A stretch of DNA of 64,000 nt from Arbacia lixula (lineage: Eukaryota; Echinodermata; Echinoidea; Arbacioida; Arbaciidae). Shown piece by piece: positions 15,001 through 25,420 of this stretch; position 1 is the first letter of the stretch, and each line of letters begins with the position of its first letter. The stretch spans positions 6,725,630 through 6,789,629 of the forward strand of contig OZ022597.1 in assembly GCA_963669155.1 (NCBI GenBank). Reading direction: 5' to 3'. The position numbers were made by a program, and so were the translations under genes. The notes under the pieces are model-generated. The model saw nothing but the letters and a program-made list of their open reading frames with translations, was not told where the DNA came from and made no database searches.

Positions 15001-18000
15001 GACATGTGACGTCACAATGCACCTTAAAAGGTAGTCAGATAATTCAGAGGTGATTTCATTTGTGTTGAGTCTATGGTGGGATTATTTATTATATCTGCAT
15101 GACAAGGGCGTACTCTACAGCGCAAAGGAATTGGCATAGGGAAAGGGAAATGGAAGAAAAGGGAAGGGGCCGCTGTTTTAATCCGCGGTATATTTTGTCC
15201 AGTTCAGCATGAAACATGATGCTATTTATGCTAAAGCATCGTGTTCCTTGCTGAACTGGACAAAATATACCGCGTTTTAAGGATGCTGCTCCTTCCCTTT
15301 CTTCCCTTTCCCTTTTCCTATTCCAATTGCTTTGAGCTGTTGTGCATATTTCAGTACATTTACTTTGTAACATTAGCTAGCTGTATATACATTATTCAGA
15401 CGAAACAAAAATGAGATGAGAAACTACGAAAAGCAAACCTGTAATCATTTTACTAAATAACCTAGATGTGAGAAAATATTCGGAGATGATGTAAATATGC
15501 AAATGAACTGCCAATTTACGTTATATCTTGATTGAAATAACATTGCAGTTGAGCATGTATAATGATGTATGCAGGAACTTTTCAGAAACGAAACCTGTTA
15601 AAAGTTGCTAAAACATGAGGGGAAAAGAGAGCAGCCAAGTTTTGGGTTATATAAGCATATTACCAAGGAAACTGGTCCCCTGCTTTTCCATTGACTCTCA
15701 TTGATAGTAATATATTAAAGGGAAAGTCAATCCTCAAGTAAAATTGGTTTTTGATAAAAGCAGAAACATGCAAGAAACAACTGAGTAAATTTTGGACAAA
15801 ATTCAGTCAATGGATAACAGACTTATTAGTTTCAAGTCTTCATTTTGTAGCGTCACTTGTGAGGTGCTCTGGTTTAAAGCAGATACGAAGTAATAGCGCC
15901 ATCTCGAGTACTAAAGTACTCATACCTCGCCAGTTTCCTTACCCATAATGGATTTTGTAGTCTAGTAATACAGACCCGCTGGAATGATAACATGCTAAAT
16001 AACTACTTGATACATTTATATCGCAAAAGTCATGTTACTTAAGAGCATGATAACTACTTTTCCTCTCAAAACATCTTAGTTTTTCTCTACAAATACAATT
16101 ATTGGTTAAATTTTTCTCTGCATTATTAGAATAGTCACCTGAAAATGTATAGTTTAAGATTACGTATTTATGATACACGGTCAATGAGAGACCACACACA
16201 GTTCGCTCCCCCTTTAACATGTTTAATATAAGATTTTTTTTTTGTTTTAAAGTCCTTTTTCTTCAAAGGATATTTTCCATTTTACCTATGTATACGATAA
16301 GCTATTTAGACGCACTATATCACACACACACGTCTTTATGGAAAATAATTCATCAAAAAAATCTAGACAAATGAGGATTTATAGAATTATGCAGCACGTA
16401 ACATAAGTGAGATCATTTCGCATTTGATGTCACAAAATTCAACCTCAAAAAAAAATGTTGACGTAGTTTATTGTAAGCCTTTAATGAATTGCTGATTTAA
16501 TTTCCTGCTATAATTGTTTCTAATTTAATACCAGATTTGACTTTCCATCTAATAAACAGGGTAATTCTATCAGTACGAGCACTGCTTTTCCCGAGAGCGT
16601 ACACTATATACTGGTAGCAAAGTTACCATCAATAGTAAGTTTTATGCAACAGGTCCCAGAGCGTGAATTAGAGAGACATACTAGAGACCCAATCATCTAC
16701 ACCATAATATTTTGACAAATTGTGGTCAAACCTCAAAATTAACCCCAGCATTAACCCCGGCGAGCAATTCCCCAGATTTGCGTTTCGATAGCAGCAGGGA
16801 ATGGAGATGGTGCACATGGTGATATGTTATTATATCCAGTGGCAACTATACGTGTACATTTTGAATTGGAGACTATAGCTCAGCATGAAGGCCGGGGAGC
16901 CCCCGTATCCGCCAAGCAAACCTAGGCCCTAGATATAAAGCTTATGATTTGTCGTAACTTGATTTATGATTGATATCAATCGTAGATATGTATTTTAGAG
17001 ATATGTGAGAATGACGATGGATAGCGCGTGAGATTGGAACAGACGGTTTAGTTAGCAATGATTGCGGAGCTAGTGATAGTACTTGCACTTTAAACAACAT
17101 TTCTCTGAACAGATAACCCTCGAAGACCCGTTGGAAAATGTTGGGCGTCTTCAGGGATATATAGATAACCACTAACTGCTTTTCTTAGTGGTGGGCACGC
17201 CCCCGATTCGAAGCCCCCAAATGAAACAATTCATATGTTTTAAATTGAAAATACAATAGCTTAACACTTATAACGACATGCTTGGTATTCATGAGAAAAC
17301 GGTTTGTTTTGAGTGGTAATGAATGAATTACCAGCAACTGCTTTATGTGTAGTGAAGGATTGAAGGATCAAGTAATCCCCTTCTTCAAGTGCTTTTATAT
17401 AGATTTAAAGAATTTCTCCCATTCGCAAAAAGAAGCTTGACAACCTAATTACGCAAAAGTGAGCTTATGGAGCACATAAAGGTTAATGTATTATCTTAAT
17501 TTTCTTGCTAGCAAAGCCAAACGAAACAGAAGGAAAATGAAAGTTGGTGACTTATCTTATTGGAACAGTGATAGGAAACTGGAAAAGATAAAAAGCGAAA
17601 CGGATACTCGGAGTGATATATTAAATTCCTTTCTCTCACTATGAAGCTAATCCTCTGTGTGCCGGATAAACTGCTGCTGTATGTATTTTGTTTATAAAGT
17701 GAAAAGGGATATTTGGCTAACAGAGCTCTAAAGCTACGCCGCATTCAAAGCGATGATGCAGCAAAAACGAGTTGAACATCGAATTGATAAAAGAGAGAAG
17801 AAAACCACCTACCTCATTTTCGCATCCATCAGTGATGACAATCGCGTGAAGACGGCAATCGAAAGACAATGAAAATAAAACAGCCTCAAACTCTGATCCT
17901 GAGGTAAAACGCAGAACAGTAGTATTTTTTGTGCAAGAAGGCTGGCTATCAATCCGTTTTTCAAAATTCCAATGAGAATGATACGCGAGCCCCTTCAACG

Positions 18001-18145
18001 GAGGATACCGGCGGCGGTGTGTTAGGTCATTACTGCTAATGCATCCGCGATTTTGATAAAAGTTGGTTTGATTGTCCGAAGGTGCGGGAACCCGGTTTGA
18101 TGATCCTAGGCTAAATTTCAGTTGTTGTGTATGAATGACGTGGAT
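1215..18145 (-). CDS. Secreted/ER EF-hand protein (partial; 3' end outside window)
   Basis: Gene-level model of five pieces: 17829-17813, 15022-14859, 2361-2320, 2014-1865 and 1341-1215, joined on the minus strand. Every junction keeps frame (phases 2, 1, 1, 1, then an open phase 2), giving about 166 residues before the window ends. The product starts with a hydrophobic signal peptide (residues ~5-29) and a Thr-rich linker. A first canonical EF-hand loop follows (DVNIDGFIVPLE), then a second (DVDLDRRLTLEE, with Arg in place of the usual Gly at position 6), then the start of a third (DRNNDARV). Paired EF-hands behind a signal peptide resemble secretory-pathway calcium sensors such as MCFD2 or CGREF1; that likeness is inference and no orthologue is claimed. 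The 12-kb gap between the second and third pieces could hide further small exons. Weakest parts: the 42-bp third piece and the exact transcription start. Confidence 0.6.
1865..2014 (-). CDS. EF-hand gene exon 4: first complete EF-hand
   Basis: A 150-bp exon with acceptor cggcag and donor gtaagt, phase 1 in and out, open throughout. It encodes LFHLY, the loop DVNIDGFIVPLE (Ca ligands at positions 1, 3, 5 and 12, Gly at 6, Ile at 8), an exiting helix, then a second entering helix ending QYDVD, which is the start of the second EF loop. Confidence 0.7.
2320..2361 (-). CDS. EF-hand gene exon 3: short helix before the first EF loop
   Basis: A 42-bp candidate exon, phase 1 in and out, acceptor atttcag, weak donor gtttct. 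It encodes an amphipathic stretch (LRDFLDKLNGSEL) that leads into the next exon's EF-hand loop. Support is the phase match on both sides and the helix-like content; small size and poor donor keep confidence low. Confidence 0.4.
2518..3020. repeat. Pyrimidine-rich microsatellite, (TCTA)n to (CT)n
   Basis: TATC/CTAT-type repeats from about 2518 grade into CT-rich sequence and a pure (CT)n run near 2977-3013. Overlapping Ser/Leu-rich open frames are low-complexity artefacts. Confidence 0.85.
3405..5880 (-). mobile_element. 5'-truncated L2/CR1-like LINE
   Basis: Minus-strand non-LTR retrotransposon. It begins abruptly near 5880 within ORF2, after where the endonuclease would lie, so the 5' half is missing as is usual for target-primed reverse transcription. 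The RT domain, the C-terminal ORF2 tail and a 3' UTR (3731-3425) follow, ending in an (ATT)n-type tail at 3405-3423, as in CR1/L2 elements. It lies in an intron of the EF-hand gene in the same orientation. Confidence 0.85.
3732..5870 (-). pseudogene. LINE ORF2 reverse transcriptase, frameshifted
   Basis: Open from about 5870 to 3916. Visible RT landmarks: YRPVSNLS, the AFDTVDH block with the first catalytic Asp, GVPQGSVMGP, and the catalytic box YADD followed by IQLY, all typical of L2/CR1 polymerases. The expected C-terminal block (VWNTLPSSIR, then FKRQLKSYLF) is intact but in another frame (3935-3732). The break is a perfect 10-bp tandem duplication at 3921-3940. The endonuclease is absent. 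Not autonomous, but the long open RT frame suggests a fairly young copy. Confidence 0.85.
6090..7040 (+). repeat. Direct duplication flanking foldback copy 1 (filled and empty site)
   Basis: About 50 bp before the element (6095-6145) and about 105 bp after it (6512-6620) recur, joined without the element, at 6877-7040. A few substitutions separate the copies. The second copy is preceded by AT-rich DNA (6770-6850) and a TIR fragment of another MITE (6852-6876). Confidence 0.8.
6146..6511. mobile_element. 366-bp foldback element, copy 1 (TTAA target)
   Basis: Nearly perfect inverted repeat with ends AGGGCATATACTGTACT and its complement; the arms meet near 6329 at TTCGGCCCGAACA. Flanked by TCAA (6142-6145) and TTAA (6512-6515). 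A duplicate of both flanks at 6877-7040 lacks the element and has a single TTAA at 6927-6930, which fixes the ends. Target and structure fit a piggyBac-type non-autonomous element; the class is inferred. Confidence 0.85.
7038..7246. repeat. Palindromic MITE, AAAGGAATTGGC family, copy 1
   Basis: Starts CAAAGGAATTGGCGTAGGG and ends with the inverted form. The inner arms carry TATATTTTGTCCAGTTCA and its complement around 7100-7185. The related copy is at 15.1 kb; an isolated end fragment sits at 6852-6876. Overlapping short ORFs are artefacts. Confidence 0.75.
7376..7890. repeat. (ATC/ACC)n microsatellite split by a TTCGGAATA block
   Basis: Trinucleotide-rich ATC/ACC repeats at 7376-7630 and 7795-7890 appear to be one tract, interrupted at about 7641-7792 by sequence built from inverted TTCGGAATA-type words. 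The His/Tyr-rich and Thr/Ile-rich frames here are not genes. Confidence 0.75.
8740..9283. repeat. (ATC)n microsatellite plus ~220-bp tandem duplication
   Basis: ATC/ACC repeats at 8740-8910, then a unique segment (about 8892-9060) repeated at 9114-9283 with few changes and with a second short ATC tract at its head. Slippage at the microsatellite probably drove the duplication. Confidence 0.8.
9284..9480. repeat. Single arm of the long foldback family seen at 55.4 kb
   Basis: ACCCTTGCGACTTTTGAAAA, the stretch ending TGCTATTTTGCTTAGG, and the flanking GGATGATAAACATTGAAAG all recur in the arms of the 55,405-56,150 foldback. Only one arm is present here; a more decayed piece may lie near 8240-8350. 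Confidence 0.6.
10325..11325. repeat. ~1-kb palindrome (foldback element)
   Basis: The sequence from about 10325 to 10820 is repeated in reverse complement from about 10845 to 11325, with loop near 10833. Matching words include GACGAAGTTGTGA (10768) against TCACAACTTCGTC (10885), and the AACCGCGGAAAA block against its complement near 11255. A further partial copy of CATAGAAGGGTCAGGATCC lies at 11490. No coding potential. Confidence 0.8.
11630..14850. other. AT-rich intron sequence, nothing recognised
   Basis: Between the 10.3-kb palindrome and the signal-peptide exon the DNA is AT-rich with short poly-A/T runs and no ORF that looks coding. It lies within an intron of the EF-hand gene model. 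Confidence 0.5.
14859..15022 (-). CDS. EF-hand gene exon 2: signal peptide and Thr-rich linker
   Basis: A 164-bp exon with acceptor ttttaag and donor gtaagc, phase 2 in and phase 1 out. It encodes Cys-Ile-Val-Thr, a hydrophobic run with core VGLACVLVLPVYLA, then a polar linker rich in Thr, Ile and Pro. Joined to exon 1 it forms a classic signal peptide (basic N-end, hydrophobic core, small residues at the likely cleavage point). It could instead be a type II membrane anchor. Confidence 0.55.
15114..15343. repeat. Palindromic MITE, AAAGGAATTGGC family, copy 2
   Basis: Left end ACAGCGCAAAGGAATTGG, right end the inverted form; the arms meet near 15229. Same core (TATATTTTGTCCAGTTCA and its complement) as the copy at 7.0-7.2 kb. 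It is the better-preserved copy at the left end. Confidence 0.8.
15717..16550. repeat. AGGGAWAGT-family inverted-repeat element, copy 2
   Basis: Starts AAAGGGAAAGTCAATCCT and ends GATTTGACTTTCC. The subterminal GCAGAAACATGCAAGAAAC block matches other copies. At about 830 bp it is longer than its relatives, so the interior is probably expanded or interrupted. Confidence 0.55.
17813..18145 (-). CDS. EF-hand gene exon 1: 5' UTR and first six codons
   Basis: Mostly 5' leader; the coding part is 17829-17813, MDAKM plus two bases of a split codon, ending at a strong donor (gtaggt). The first in-frame ATG has G at +4 but C at -3. A minimal upstream ORF (ATG CAT TAG) lies in the leader. The leftover AG joins the G that opens the next exon to make an Arg codon. 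The 5' boundary is estimated from the TATA box, not observed. Confidence 0.5.
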
Positions 18146-18170
18146 TGCGGAGAGGGAAAAGACGACTGGG

Positions 18171-18180
18171 CTTTTTATAG
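18171..18180 (-). promoter_or_regulatory. TATA box of the EF-hand gene
   Basis: The minus strand reads CTATAAAAAG here, a textbook TATA box, about 340 bp upstream of the start codon at 17829. Initiation would be expected near 18145. The sense strand just upstream (18241-18760) is a long CT-rich tract that might help keep the promoter open. Prediction from sequence only. Confidence 0.5.
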
Positions 18181-18239
18181 CTGGTCGTCGGCTTCCCCTT
18201 CTGTTGTTAGGGTGTGGCGTAGGAATGAGAACGATATGT

Positions 18240-18262
18240 AGAGAAAGGGGGGGGGGGTAATA

Positions 18263-18301
<39 letters not shown>

Positions 18302-18477
18302 TGTGTGTAAAAGAGAGAGAAAGAGAGAAGGGGAGAGACAGAGAGAGAGAAATAGAAAGGGAGCCAATAGATGAAGAGATATCAAAACATTCACACAGTA
18401 CGAGATGAGGAAAAGAAAGGAGAACGAGAAAAACATATAGTAGATAGAATGCGAGAGAAAGAGAGAATTTGGATAGG

Positions 18478-18516
<39 letters not shown>

Positions 18517-18710
18517 GGGGGGGGGCAGAACGAGGAGGAGTAGAGATTTGGGGAAAATAGAGAGGGAGAGAGGGAGACAGAGAGACAGAGAAACACAGAG
18601 AGAGAGAGAGAGAGAGATAGGGGGGGGGGGCAGAAGGTGGAGTAGAGATGTGGGGAAAATAGAGAGGGAGAGAGGATACAGAGAGACAGAGAGAGTGACA
18701 GAGTGAGACA

Positions 18711-18741
<31 letters not shown>

Positions 18742-18770
18742 GAGAGAGAGATAGATAAAGAAGATATATT
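18240..18770. repeat. (GT)n and (GA)n microsatellite cluster
   Basis: (GT)n at 18263-18308, then GA-rich sequence with pure runs at 18481-18513 and 18597-18620 and G-runs between. It starts about 60 bp upstream of the TATA box, so on the EF-hand gene's sense strand the promoter is preceded by CT-rich DNA. Confidence 0.9.
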
Positions 18771-18779
18771 AATGATCAA

Positions 18780-20340
18780 CGGTTAACAGCCAATTGACAC
18801 ACTCTTTAATATGGCGCATGCTCTTTGCGATCAATTAGTCAGCGGCTTCGCCGTTAATTGCTACGTAGGCGGGGTATCTTTAGTTTTTAAATACCAACTG
18901 AGGGAGCAGGCTAGTGGGTGCCTGATACATATGTTCTCACTTCGAGCCGAAATTCTAGTAGCTTTCATACCTGTCTAATCAGGAAAAACACACGTAGTTT
19001 ACAAGATCAGATTCAAGCCCTGTAAATCCTGATAATTACTGTATTTCTCGCATTCAACCTTCCGGGAGCGGCTCTGTATGGGAGAGTTCTCGTCGTGTCG
19101 AGCGCTATTGTCCGATGGGATAGACGTTTTCGTAAATTGACAGTATACAACATAAACCCCGGCGACTTTTAGAGAAAATAACCGTAGCGGACAGAAAGAA
19201 TTTACTGTATTACAGGTATTTGTTTTAATCGGGGATATTAGAGCTTTGCTTCCACACGGGCTAAAAATCAACGAGCATTTTAAAATCGAGGTAGACTACC
19301 CGATCGGAAACTACCGGGTTTTTTCTTTCACGTGTGAAAGCGCGAAGTGATAATGTAGGTTGAATAACTCCTGCTTCCCAGACGGTAATAGAGACGCCGA
19401 TTCGCAAACCCCGCCATCCATCAGGGGTGGTTTAAGAATAGCCAGCGTCTGCGAATAACCTAAATAAATCTTCGTTTCTGTGTCTGTTTGTTCAACGCGA
19501 CCATTTTATATCCGGTACGATTTTCACAGTTTGTGTAGATGGTTACATTTGTTAACATATTTTATGTCATGTGAGGAGGAATAACTTGAAACAAATATGC
19601 ATTGTCTACAAGTTTCAACTTCAAAACGTTATTTAAAACGCATAAAATATAATATAAAAACACCGTTGACACACACACACACATATAAGTTTGAGAAGGT
19701 AAGATTTTATGTCTTCTTTTTATAAAGGACAATGCTCAATTAACAAAAAGCCTACACATTGGTTGTTGGCTTTTTAATTATGATGTAATTGAAATGAGAA
19801 ATAAAAATAATTATCATTGTTCGACCTATGTAATGAAAAGAGCCTGACCAGCAGACACCTCATAAACTACCGTCTGATCATTAGTTTAAAATCTGGTATA
19901 TTTTAATTATGAAGTGCATTAATTATATAACAACAGATTTACAGTATTTGCGAGTGTGTATAACACAATAGTATTACATAATATGCAATACGAATACAAA
20001 GAAATCAATAATCAGTTTACTAATAAATACTATTTAGAAACTCGTAAAACTTTCGGTAGCAGCATGTGATTGTATTCTTTCAGATAATTGACCCACTTAT
20101 GGGGTGAAGAAAGGATAAGGAAAGTGAAAAATCGGAGAGGTGATTTTTGTATTTTATAACACTTACACAATACTATTTTTAGGTTTAGTTTTTCGGTGTT
20201 TTAAACCGAAAATAAACAGGATGAAATAGAGGTAGAAGAAGAGGATGGATGGTGAGTGAGTGTTGTGAACTAGTCACAAAGTAGTTGTAAAAAGAAAAGA
20301 AGGAGAAAAAAAATAGAAAAGTGTGGAGAAGTTATAATAA
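18780..20340. other. Intergenic, nothing recognised
   Basis: AT-rich DNA upstream of the EF-hand promoter without convincing ORFs, RNA genes or clear repeats, apart from a short (CA)n at 19668-19682. Confidence 0.5.
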
Positions 20341-21370
20341 GTTTTGCAACTAACTATAGGTTTCTTTCAAAATCTGGAAAAAAAGAGTATCAGTAGTTTA
20401 GGGCAGTGTGCTCTGTCCGTCATCCGGAGTTCCGCGATACACATACATAGTAAGCAAATAATCAACGTCGGTGAAGGTAATGGGACGAAATATCACTTCC
20501 GAGGCGATCTGGATGTAGCTATTTTTCCGAAGCTTTTAGCTGAGGAAAGATAGCGTATACATTCAGATCGCCGAGGAAGTGATAGTTCGTCTCATTGCCT
20601 GAAACCAAAAGTTGATTATTTGCTTTATATTCTACATCTGATGCCAACAATCTATAAAATAAATGACAATTTAACGTACAAAAGCATTCGTGTCGGTGCG
20701 GCTACATATTCACGCGACGCTCCGAAACCCGGAAGCAAATTGACTTTGTGCACGTTGCTATATAGACTCTACAAATTCCAACGAACACTATGACATGGTG
20801 ATGCTAATTTGTAAGATTTTGACGGAAAAGCAAGAAGTAATCGAAATTCTCTTACCTGTGCGGTATCGGTGAGAACATAGATCCTCCGAGAATACTCTTC
20901 ATAATTCTAATAAATTACAGGCAAGTGAAATTCTAGGTCAATTTTGGTACGAGGTGGTAGAGAATTGCACACTTGCTTTGGTGAAATACTGTGTGGGGGA
21001 AATGGAAGGCTTGCACTGCTTTGTACGTACGCGCGCGGCGCAGCGCGCTATAACCAAAAATTTTAATTTCCGCGCGCGCACCGCGGTGTCGTCTGCGCCG
21101 ATAGTCCGAGCTACGCACTTTTATTTCGCGCGTACTCAAAATATTGATCACGCGTTAGGACTGTGAGGCGTGAAGAGATCAGCGAAACCAAAAAGTACTA
21201 TCACCTAGAGTGTAACGAACTTTCCTTCTCAAAAAAGTACTATCACCTACAGTGTAACGAACTTTTCTTCTCAGGTGATCAGATGGGAAAAACTACGCTT
21301 CATCACGTGATCAACTCTTGACCAATCATATAGCAACATTCTTAGTATGTGGAATATAATGTAATATATC
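20340..21370. repeat. Dispersed element shared with 30.06-30.62 kb (long form)
   Basis: The left part (20440-20640) is an inverted repeat around CTGAGGAAAGATAGCG and matches 30,440-30,600. The right part (21,090-21,370) is the reverse complement of 30,058-30,285, including a stretch rich in CGCGC words. The about 450 bp between has no match in the shorter copy. A 41-43-bp tandem duplication occurs at 21190-21273. Confidence 0.7.
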
Positions 21371-21544
21371 TTCAACGCTAGCGTGCGTTGTTGATACTAT
21401 TTGGTTATAGGCTCGAAATATCTCATTGTCATTGTTAGTCTTCAAAACAACACGATTATCTGTGGCCTCGTGATAATACTGTTGTTTTAGATCATCTACT
21501 GTCTATATCTGTAACTATTTTCTTCAGAGAAGTCTCTAGTTGTA

Positions 21545-21700
21545 TAATATATACACACACACACACATACACACACATATTTCACACCACATGCAGAGAG
21601 ATAGAGAGAGAGAGAGAAAGAGAAAGAAAGACGAAGAGATAGAAATTGAGGAACAAGGAGAGAGACATATCAATATAAAGGGAGAGAGAGAGAGTTGCCA
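21545..21700. repeat. (CA)n/(GA)n microsatellite
   Basis: Short (CA)n at about 21552-21576 followed by GA-rich sequence to 21700. Low complexity. Confidence 0.85.
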
Positions 21701-21739
21701 TATCGATATAATAATATAAAAAAAAAACAAGTCGCAGAT

Positions 21740-23890
21740 TAAAAAAGATTGAATTTATCAGTTTTGTTAACATAAAAACGTGTAGGCTCAACAAAAATAT
21801 GTAGGGAATAAAATTTGCAGTCTTACAATGACGTCACAGGATTAATTCCGTCTGAACAAACGCACTATTTATGTCAGGTCATGTCCTCTGTCTTTTAAGA
21901 CGGTGTAGATCTATCATGTGTATGTAAACTGTCTCAGTAACAGACGTGCGTCAAAGTCAACGTGTATTCCCGATCTCGGTACTGATGAAGTAAAGCATGA
22001 CAAATTTAGACATTTACAGCTGCAGTATTGAAACCACCCAAGGCTATGCAAATATCAAAGTTGCAGATTGAGATGTTGGCAAGAAATACAACATTATATT
22101 GACGTCATTTATTTGATTGAGTTGCTTTAATGTTAAGGTTAAAAAGTATCATCAGTGCAAGGACCTACCCGTACACGATTTTATTTTAGACAATCCGAGA
22201 AAACATATGTTATAACTCTTCGAAGGTCAATAGCTTTACAATCTTTGGTAAGGAAATCAAGGACCATTTTAAAGTGTAAACCATAGTATGTAGACAGCTT
22301 TGCATACATCGGCCCAAAAAATCATACAAAAAATAGGGACATCTTTAAGCAGATATCTTGATGTGATATCAATAACGACGCACTTTTTTTTTTCTAATGT
22401 GGATCTTGTGTAGATGAAATCGCGAGAAAGGAAAGTGACGTAATTTTGGAAATAACATAGAATTTGGAATGACGAGACAAGTATGACTTCAATGTACATG
22501 ACTGAAATGTAAAAGATGTTGTATTATTTCCTACTGTTTTGAAAAATCGTGGATATTCTTCCTAGCAAAAGATTTTATTTCTATGAGTAATATGGTAAAT
22601 ATTTTGCGAACAGTATGAACAAAAATTAGTGTACTTTCAAGTTGTTGTAACATAGGGTTATGTGTTTAATCACACCTGTTTAAGTCTTCTCTTTGTTCTC
22701 TCTCCAAAATAGAATATCATTTTGAAATTTATGTTTATTATTGTTGAAATGAATACTAGTATTCAAACAAAGGGGAAAAACACATCAACATGAAAACAGT
22801 GAAAAAGTAAGCAGGATCGGTACAATACATTTGTAAACAAAGCATTTATTCTAATATAATCATCTTATTTAACATCAACGACTGCACCGACATAGCTTAC
22901 AAGACGAATAAATTACCACAAAGAAACATGATTTCTTATGTAATTGCTAGTATAATAAACATAAGTCTACAGAGCACTGCGTTCTTATATATTTATTCTA
23001 TAAGCTGCCTTTAGTACAACGTTCGTATTATACATACAAATTATTACATTGCCCAGTACGATAACAATAAATATATTCTTTATCCCGTTGTCAAACGTTC
23101 ACATTACTAGGAGTATATACTCGCTATATTGCTTTTTACATTTCTCAAAAAACTACTAACAAACTTTGGCAAATTCCCTCTGTTCTGTACACCTGGAAGT
23201 AGTTTTTATTGATACTCTCCTTCGTTTAATTCATTTCTGTCTCCTTTATGTTTTTTTGTCTTTAGAGCAGAAAACGTTTTGAAAAGTCATAATCCTAACC
23301 CCCCCCCAAAAAAAAAACAATAAAAAAATAAAGTGTAGTACTTACAAGTTTAGTCGCTTTATCATTGTCCAATTTTCTGTGCAGCAGCGATAACTATTTG
23401 CTCGTTTTCAAGAAAAGTCATGTTACTTACTACAATTTTCCAAAGGAGACAAGTAGCTATATATACACAATAAATTTTGATACACTTCTTTTTTACTTAC
23501 GTTTTCGTTATCGTCGTCAACAGTCATATAAATTCTGATGTGGACAAAAGTAGAAACCACATTTAAGATTTGCTGCACTCAGAATAATAGAACAAATCAC
23601 GATCTTAAATACACTGAATGAACTAAAACAATATCATTCACAGTTTATCTTAAAAACAATATTCTCTTCATGATTAGTCAACGCCACGAATTGATTTTAC
23701 TTGTATTTGAACTTTAAATAAAATCAAATGTCTCCAACATTAACAGAACGGGATAAAAACACAGGCTCATTAATAAGCAGAGATATGACATTTAACGATG
23801 TGATGAAAGTTCACACATCATACACCTACAATGGTTTAATCGTATATACACTGTGTCTGCAATATATTCTACATACAACATGTATAAAGG
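21740..23890. other. AT-rich intergenic DNA, nothing recognised
   Basis: No ORF with coding character, no RNA gene and no structured repeat was seen. Poly-C/poly-A junction at 23298-23330. Confidence 0.5.
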
Positions 23891-23897
23891 GCACCGC

Positions 23898-24050
23898 AAA
23901 TGACACGACTTTTCCACGATTCTGCAATCGAAAGGACTTACGATTTAAAATATGACGTCACCTTCATGCACACATTCAATGGCTAGGTCCTTCGATTCAG
24001 CCAGTTGCAGAGCCGTACGACTTAATCGGTTCTTTCCATCTGCAGTTTGC
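23898..24050. repeat. GATTCAGCCAG dispersed repeat, copy 1
   Basis: Shares GTCCTTCGATTCAGCCAG, a preceding TGCAATCG-type word and a TGACGTCA-like word with copies at 31568-31735 and 33553-33702. About 150 bp, no coding potential, class unknown. Confidence 0.55.
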
Positions 24051-25074
24051 TTTACGCGTCAGTGGACACTCGTTATTTTATATGATATTGTGACGGCCTG
24101 AGTATAACAAGTGTAGATATATTGCATATTTTAAGAGGTATAGTGAGATTATGGCACTATCATCATCGTTTTCACGTTTTTATACCAATGACCCTTTATA
24201 CTGAAGAGCACAGTAAACATTAATCACCACCCTAAAATCCCTAAATTTGAAAGTGAGAGCGGTGGATTCAAATGTCAATGAAACCCTACAAAAAAGCAGA
24301 ACAAATCAGAAATCCAGATTTTTTTTCAAATCATGTTTACTAGCACTGATTCCGGGTCAATAACCTTCATGTACAGCTGCAACGATCGGACTGTACATGC
24401 TGTATAGAATTGTAATTGTTCTTGTGTACCATGCGTAAGCAAGACCTCACTCTAAGCATCACTTTCCAACCCTCGATTTAAAGACAAAGTCACAGCGCCA
24501 ATGATTAAAAATGTAAAATAAAAATAACGTTCTTCAACCCAACTTGTTCATGTTGTTGCAGTTGTTCGATTCCCCTTGAAAGAAACACCATAACATAATT
24601 AATTCAGCACTCATTGATGTATATTTTCTTATATAAACATGATGAATGAAACATGACCAACGCCGTGTATATAATACAGTCATCAAAAGTTAGCCACACA
24701 ATTCACGGAAAAATCTTTACTCACATACATTCCTATGGAATATATTCTTTTTAGCAATATCAAACATCTAAGATATATCCATCGCCTTAAGAAAAATATG
24801 TTCGAGATAATTATAGTACAAAGTCATGTTGTATAATAAAACTGTCAAATTATCAAAGTGACAATTCACTGGCTCGCCCTCTCTTGCTATGACTCTCAAA
24901 AATGTACCTAAATTGCTCCCAGAATGCATCAGCAACTGCCTCATTATCCTAAAAAAACAAACCTTTCATGTTTGTCCCAAGCAGACTAGAGATTTGTATT
25001 GCTTTATTGAAATGTCAAAACGAGTCCTCAAGAAGCCCCAATCAATTCTCCACACCGCATATAAGTGTGGGCCC

Positions 25075-25212
25075 AAAATGCACCTCGCAGCTACATTCGG
25101 ATATGTTTTGCCGTCATGGCCGTTTCCGGTCTAACGCACAAGTGTACGAGACCGAAAACCGACATAGCTGCACAAAAAAATCTGTATGTCGCTTTGCGGT
25201 TCGTTATTGAAC
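25075..25212. repeat. Small palindromic MITE, copy 1
   Basis: Starts ATGCACCTCGCAGCTACATT and ends in a diverged inverted form, with GTTTCCGGTCT and GAGACCGAAAAC arms meeting near 25140. Matches the 56.5-kb element. Confidence 0.6.
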
Positions 25213-25420
25213 GACATGCCCGCGATACGGAGAATTTAGTTGATTGTTGGAAAACTTTATATATACAAAATAAAATCAGAAGTAAAGGATCTTTGGTGTG
25301 TGCAATAGTTTAGAGTGGCTATTAATCCCTCAGCCCCATATATAATAACCTGTGTCATGATCACCATTGGACTATCAATGTTTGGTACTGAAAGTGTTTA
25401 AAGGTTAATGATAAGGATAA

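Noticed and set aside
17717..18436. 239-aa minus ORF as a gene
   Set aside because: Starts inside the microsatellite, crosses the TATA box and leader, has no motif, and the coding frame of the EF-hand start is different.
18207..18779. Long minus-strand ORFs rich in Ser and Leu
   Set aside because: They read a (GA)n/(GT)n microsatellite; all three frames are open because the repeat lacks stops.
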